Source: a virus
IMG/VR virus record: IMGVR_UViG_3300010297_000058
Coordinates: 1-29,225 of that record
Length of the DNA: 29,225 bases
Strand: one strand, 5' to 3'
The number at the start of each line of letters is the position of its first letter. Position 1 is the stretch's first letter. This document shows, piece after piece, positions 27,601 through 29,225 of this stretch. Under the pieces are notes generated by a model. It made no database searches. It was not told where the DNA came from and saw nothing but the letters and a program-made list of their open reading frames with translations. The position numbers and the translations under genes are program-made.

Positions 27601-27735
27601 TAATTCACCAGGGAGTAAACTAGGGTTACTTAACGGTGACGAAGTTATATTTTTTGGTGCAACATTACTATCAACGTTTGCTGACGAACTTCTCGGCGTT
27701 TGTGTTACTGGTTGATAGTAAGACTTCGGTGCCAT
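24646..27735 (-). CDS. Baseplate hub-like structural protein with low-complexity N-terminus (1029 aa)
   Basis: Probably the gp27/gpD-like hub partner of gp5; this is inferred from fold-like patterns and position. Residues 1-270 are rich in Leu, Asn, Ser, Gly and Ile with repeated short L-x-N-L/I-x-G units (for example LTNLTNTIGQISNFAGQLSN, 231-250), probably helical or fibrous. Residues about 315-500 form a beta domain: SIYNYRITLGVLSPEEYN, FIDDLEIDSVIAPN, GTTINFTVTEPYSMGKFLEA and YIPIMIINTDFDVTESG, recalling the tube-like domains of hub proteins. The C-terminus has ATMEIWGDPFYLPTDQGNY (about 895) and FSGLFQILGVSNSFSGGEF (961-979) followed by KQNLKLIRR, a segment much like the final domain of hub proteins of the gpD/XkdQ/gp27 type. 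The start ATG lies three bases after the gp53 stop codon with AGGA seven bases upstream. T4 gp27 is only 391 aa, so the N-terminal extension is unusual. Confidence 0.65.
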   Translation of the reverse strand: MAPKSYYQPVTQTPRSSSANVDSNVAPKNITSSPLSNPSLLPGELTDSITTFADATTVALDPQRNKVAANISNSLSTINPALRGTIASLNSLSRATGGGLGSIAGKIPALDSILSTSLSGLSVLETAGKISSITGLSGNFAGNIGAIKNPLSDTARILGVNLNNDLSKQVNSVTGNLLGGSSSIVGNLNRINSSLGNLKPGSSISNLSNVNNALISANNIAGVFGSKNAKLTNLTNTIGQISNFAGQLSNLTGNLQQPLSDLLQIDRSNKFFTGLTDIIEGADSFIELFNDPMSITDDLANLGIPMQGNKLKNPLRVHSIYNYRITLGVLSPEEYNNASKYKTNGFESVIIRSGGGTDRRVLTTAEVEQLKGHAEYFIDDLEIDSVIAPNSKTGVSLGTTINFTVTEPYSMGKFLEALKITAEEKQYSSFNKIPFCLKISFEGYGPTGEKIKAPGVIDKYIPIMIINTDFDVTESGSVYSVKAVAYSEIAFEDSINTIKTDVNASGRTAAEVLETSNKSITRNINEHIEKLEESKKIKGYDRYLILFPKKKDSVIQAYNNYNGFKTNLNALMIDAENQYQTERGGQDNNPNAPEKVATVKSDVKFFNAPPIYSSLRAWGLNEDNVNELGRSKILGDPTKSNDSSNASPAAVSVGPNDPNAAKEKSIMFQNSAELETAVTSNLFTYPQQSKITQIIEDVMLDTDYCQKAPQKTNDGKKKWFIIEPMVFIEYDTDIEKSIGRHRMTYVYCVHPYLPDEAKTLAPGESPMNTKKLKDSAVKEYDYIYTGKNEDIIDFNINFNNAFVNNVLSDVGSGYDNTNKLSIIPGIVSNPRIAENDSGTENNDDYDSRAISLIARNDHQFLNGSYSKTTARRIAETFHNRIINSEIEMISATMEIWGDPFYLPTDQGNYKSGFLSPNVSKDGTVEYLNNEVLCIINFKTPIDYPKEMGNFVMNMPELVRPFSGLFQILGVSNSFSGGEFKQNLKLIRRANQTTEGEGSSGHYYGNLYRENQTDGNDVSGRTILRRPDEP

Positions 27736-27738
27736 ATA

Positions 27739-28020
27739 TTATCCTATGCTCTTTGTTAAATATTGCTCTTGCGGTAGATAAATTTTTGTACCTGCAATAA
27801 AATCAAAAATAGGATCTTTTAATATATCAGTATTTCTCTGAGCAAATACCCACCATAAATCTTTTGATCCATATAATGCCATTGCAAGTAAGTCAGGTCT
27901 ATATGTATACGCTGCTGGAATTTCAAACAATATATCGTCAGACGCTCTTGGAACTGGTCTAGGAACAAATAAGTCTAAATATCCTTGATTATTAATTGGT
28001 GTATTTTCGTATAACTTCAT
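27739..28020 (-). CDS. gp53: Baseplate wedge protein gp53-like, short form (93 aa)
   Basis: Resembles the core of T4 gp53, a wedge subunit needed to join wedges around the hub. The signature is YRPDLLAMALYGSKDLWWVF (40-59), which aligns with the T4 segment RPEELANAIYGNPQLYWVLL, followed by QRNTDILKDPIFDFIAGTKI and YLP, a LysM-like tail found in short gp53 relatives. At 93 residues it is about half of T4 gp53 (196 aa) and lacks the long C-terminal part. The start is ATG 28020, overlapping the upstream stop codon by one base (TAATG), with AAGGAT nine bases upstream. Position beside the tube-cap-like and hub-like genes fits a baseplate role. Confidence 0.82.
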   Translation of the reverse strand: MKLYENTPINNQGYLDLFVPRPVPRASDDILFEIPAAYTYRPDLLAMALYGSKDLWWVFAQRNTDILKDPIFDFIAGTKIYLPQEQYLTKSIG

Positions 28021-28706
28021 TAGATAAATCCTTTATCACTAAGTTTACCTTCAGCAAAATCTTTAAGTGTAAATTGCGATACTAACGCTCTTGCGTATGT
28101 TGGTGATGCTGTAACTGTAATAGTTGATGATACAGGAACATAATTGTCCTTGCCATCTACTTCACATTTTATGTAATCATTATCACCTAACAAATCAGTA
28201 GTAAAGTTTGTTATTACAACTGGTACTCTGTTAAATACATGTCTGCCATAACCACTTAATCTAGATATCGGAGGCGGGGCACCTGTATCGCCGTAAAACA
28301 TTTTTGTCATTGTTCTTAAAAAATGTACTGCTGCTACCCAATATTTTGCATCTTCTGCATTTTCGCTTATAAATTCACCGGTAATAGTAATTTGTTGAAT
28401 TTCACTATTTCTATAGGACTGGAATGGATAGTTAGAATGTGTTGGTGCTATTTGTGTATAATTTGCACTATGTCCTAAAATAATTGTAGGAGTAAAAGGA
28501 AAAATCATATGACTGCCTAATGGTTTTAATATTTCACCCTTTTTAAATTGGCTAGGTACTGCAAGTCTAACCCTCCAGTCATTTATAACTTCTCCATTAT
28601 TTGTGGATGCTTGTGCAATTGTCTGTTTTTGTGCATTTGATTCGAATCCATCCAGCGCTTTCATCCATGACGGTGAAAGATTATACTCATAAAATTTATC
28701 TAACAT
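28020..28706 (-). CDS. Tail tube cap/initiator-like baseplate protein (gp48/gp54-like, 228 aa)
   Basis: A 228-aa protein without signal peptide or membrane segments. Its strongest pattern is a tube-domain-like stretch: SEIQQITITGEFISENAEDA (101-120), then KYWVAAVHFLRTMTKMFYG (121-139), then GAPPPISRLSGYG and VPVVITNFTTDLLGDNDYIK. This beta strand, helix (WxxxxxFLRxMTKMFYG), beta arrangement resembles the C-terminal half of T4 gp48/gp54, which cap and initiate the tail tube on the baseplate, and tube-initiator proteins of other myoviruses. It is shorter than T4 gp48 (364 aa) and gp54 (320 aa). ATG 28706 has AGGAG nine bases upstream, and it is the first gene of the leftward series. Which of gp48 or gp54 it corresponds to cannot be decided, and a more general tube-associated protein remains possible. 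Confidence 0.6.
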   Translation of the reverse strand: MLDKFYEYNLSPSWMKALDGFESNAQKQTIAQASTNNGEVINDWRVRLAVPSQFKKGEILKPLGSHMIFPFTPTIILGHSANYTQIAPTHSNYPFQSYRNSEIQQITITGEFISENAEDAKYWVAAVHFLRTMTKMFYGDTGAPPPISRLSGYGRHVFNRVPVVITNFTTDLLGDNDYIKCEVDGKDNYVPVSSTITVTASPTYARALVSQFTLKDFAEGKLSDKGFI

Positions 28707-28723
28707 TAGTTATTCTCCTATAG

Positions 28724-28731
28724 TATTTAGT
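28724..28731 (-). promoter_or_regulatory. Weak late-promoter-like octamer upstream of the leftward cluster
   Basis: The minus strand reads ACTAAATA, one mismatch from NATAAATA, about 18 bases before the 228-aa gene's start and directly upstream of its ribosome binding site AGGAG (28718-28714). Its position is right for a late promoter but the match is imperfect, and it touches the -35 element of the divergent plus-strand promoter. Confidence 0.3.
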
Positions 28732-28759
28732 TGACAAATTTAACTACATAGTTTATAAT
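28731..28759 (+). promoter_or_regulatory. Perfect consensus sigma-70 promoter, rightward
   Basis: TTGACA (28731-28736), a 17-base spacer and TATAAT (28754-28759) match the bacterial housekeeping consensus at all twelve positions with ideal spacing. No TGn extended -10 element is present. Initiation would be expected near 28766, giving a leader of about 19 nt with AGGAGA before the plus-strand ATG. Such strong host-type promoters in T4-like phages usually drive early transcription by the unmodified host polymerase. Confidence 0.85.
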
Positions 28760-28774
28760 AGTAATAAAGTTTCT

Positions 28775-28780
28775 AGGAGA
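28775..28780 (+). promoter_or_regulatory. Ribosome binding site of the rightward gene
   Basis: AGGAGA lies four bases before the ATG at 28785, a strong Shine-Dalgarno at slightly short spacing. It supports this ATG as the start. Confidence 0.7.
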
Positions 28781-28784
28781 AATT

Positions 28785-29225
28785 ATGCGCAAAAAGAATT
28801 ATCTTAACAATAGAGATCTATTGTTAGAAATACACAAATCTAAAAATACATTTAATAGTTACATTGAACCGATGTATTCTGAGTTTGATATAATACTGAC
28901 TGATATCGACCGTATTAACATTCGTACAATAGCAGAAGCAAAGCGCAATAAAGCAAAACGTTTATCTGCACTAGAATACGAAACTCGGAAAATGGCAGGT
29001 GAGAAAGTAAAACAAGCAGATTGTGAAATTGATTATAGGACTATTACAAAAGAAGAATTAATCTTTCGTATTATGACATTTGATCATATTCCTGAAGAAC
29101 CGGGACGTAAGAAAAATCCTAAAACTGTTGCAGATACTAGAACAAAATTAAATTTTCCTCCATTTCAGCACTACAAGTTTAACGAGAACGACGAACTTGT
29201 TTGTGTAGGTAAAAGTCATTGGGAA
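28785..29225 (+). CDS. Conserved-looking hypothetical phage protein, rightward, 3' end outside the window
   Basis: An open frame of 147 codons with no stop before the window ends, starting MRKKNYLNNRDLLLEIHKSK. It is highly charged and contains FDIILTDIDRINIRTIAEAK (about 35-54), then RNKAKRL, a Lys/Glu-rich helix, ELIFRIMTFDHIPEEPGRKK (about 93-112) and FPPFQHYKF near 126. I associate this type of protein with T4-like marine phages but know no function for it, and I see no catalytic motif, signal peptide or membrane segment. It is the only plus-strand gene in the window and is served by a perfect sigma-70 promoter and a strong ribosome binding site. It is therefore probably expressed by host RNA polymerase early in infection, unlike the leftward structural genes. 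Confidence 0.82.
   Translation, partial: MRKKNYLNNRDLLLEIHKSKNTFNSYIEPMYSEFDIILTDIDRINIRTIAEAKRNKAKRLSALEYETRKMAGEKVKQADCEIDYRTITKEELIFRIMTFDHIPEEPGRKKNPKTVADTRTKLNFPPFQHYKFNENDELVCVGKSHWE

Noticed and set aside
1-29225. tRNA genes, CRISPR arrays, insertion sequences, integrase or attachment sites
   Set aside because: No cloverleaf-like sequence, direct-repeat array, transposase or recombinase frame was seen; gene packing leaves no unexplained stretch over 80 bases.

Overview
This AT-rich window (roughly 30% GC by eye) is part of the virion morphogenesis region of a T4-like contractile-tailed phage. It looks like the marine kind that infects cyanobacteria or SAR11/Pelagibacter. The evidence is a syntenic set of T4-type baseplate proteins (gp53-like, gp5-like hub/spike, gp25-like and gp6-like wedge proteins), very low GC, a giant tail protein downstream of gp6, and late-promoter octamers of the NATAAATA type known from T4-like cyanophages. 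The host cannot be fixed from sequence alone; low GC fits Pelagibacter or high-light Prochlorococcus.

Almost everything is on the minus strand and reads right to left. The order is: a 228-aa tail-tube-cap/initiator-like protein (28706-28020), a short gp53-like wedge protein (28020-27739), a 1029-aa protein with a hub-like core (27735-24646), a 919-aa multidomain putative peptidoglycan hydrolase (24649-21890), a 987-aa gp5-like spike with a C-terminal M15-type zinc peptidase domain (21864-18901), gp25 (18888-18451), gp6 (18395-14814), a 4723-aa giant protein in the position of T4 gene 7 (14814-643), and a 204-aa unknown protein (617-3). Another gene apparently begins at the very left edge. Genes are packed with TAATG or ATGA overlaps or very short gaps. 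The only minus-strand breaks that carry good late-promoter candidates are before gp6 (18420-18427) and before the 204-aa gene (637-644).

At the right edge the direction flips. A short divergent intergenic region (28707-28784) holds a perfect consensus sigma-70 promoter (TTGACA, 17 bp, TATAAT) driving a plus-strand gene that runs off the window. This looks like a boundary between a late structural module and a host-polymerase-transcribed gene.

Functionally, the genes encode the central hub, spike and wedges of the baseplate plus a probable peripheral giant. The most interesting feature is how cell-wall-degrading functions are arranged. T4 puts one lysozyme domain inside gp5. Here gp5 lacks a recognisable lysozyme and instead ends in an HxxGxAxD...HVD metallopeptidase-like domain. 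The adjacent 919-aa protein carries a GH104-like lysozyme domain, a GH19-like domain with an apparent Glu-to-Gln change at the catalytic position, and an N-terminal SGNH-like half domain that has lost its nucleophile. The giant protein carries a cupredoxin-like fold, five CBM5/12-like aromatic modules, FG-GAP-like propeller blades and GxGY repeats, suggesting an adhesive or envelope-contacting role.
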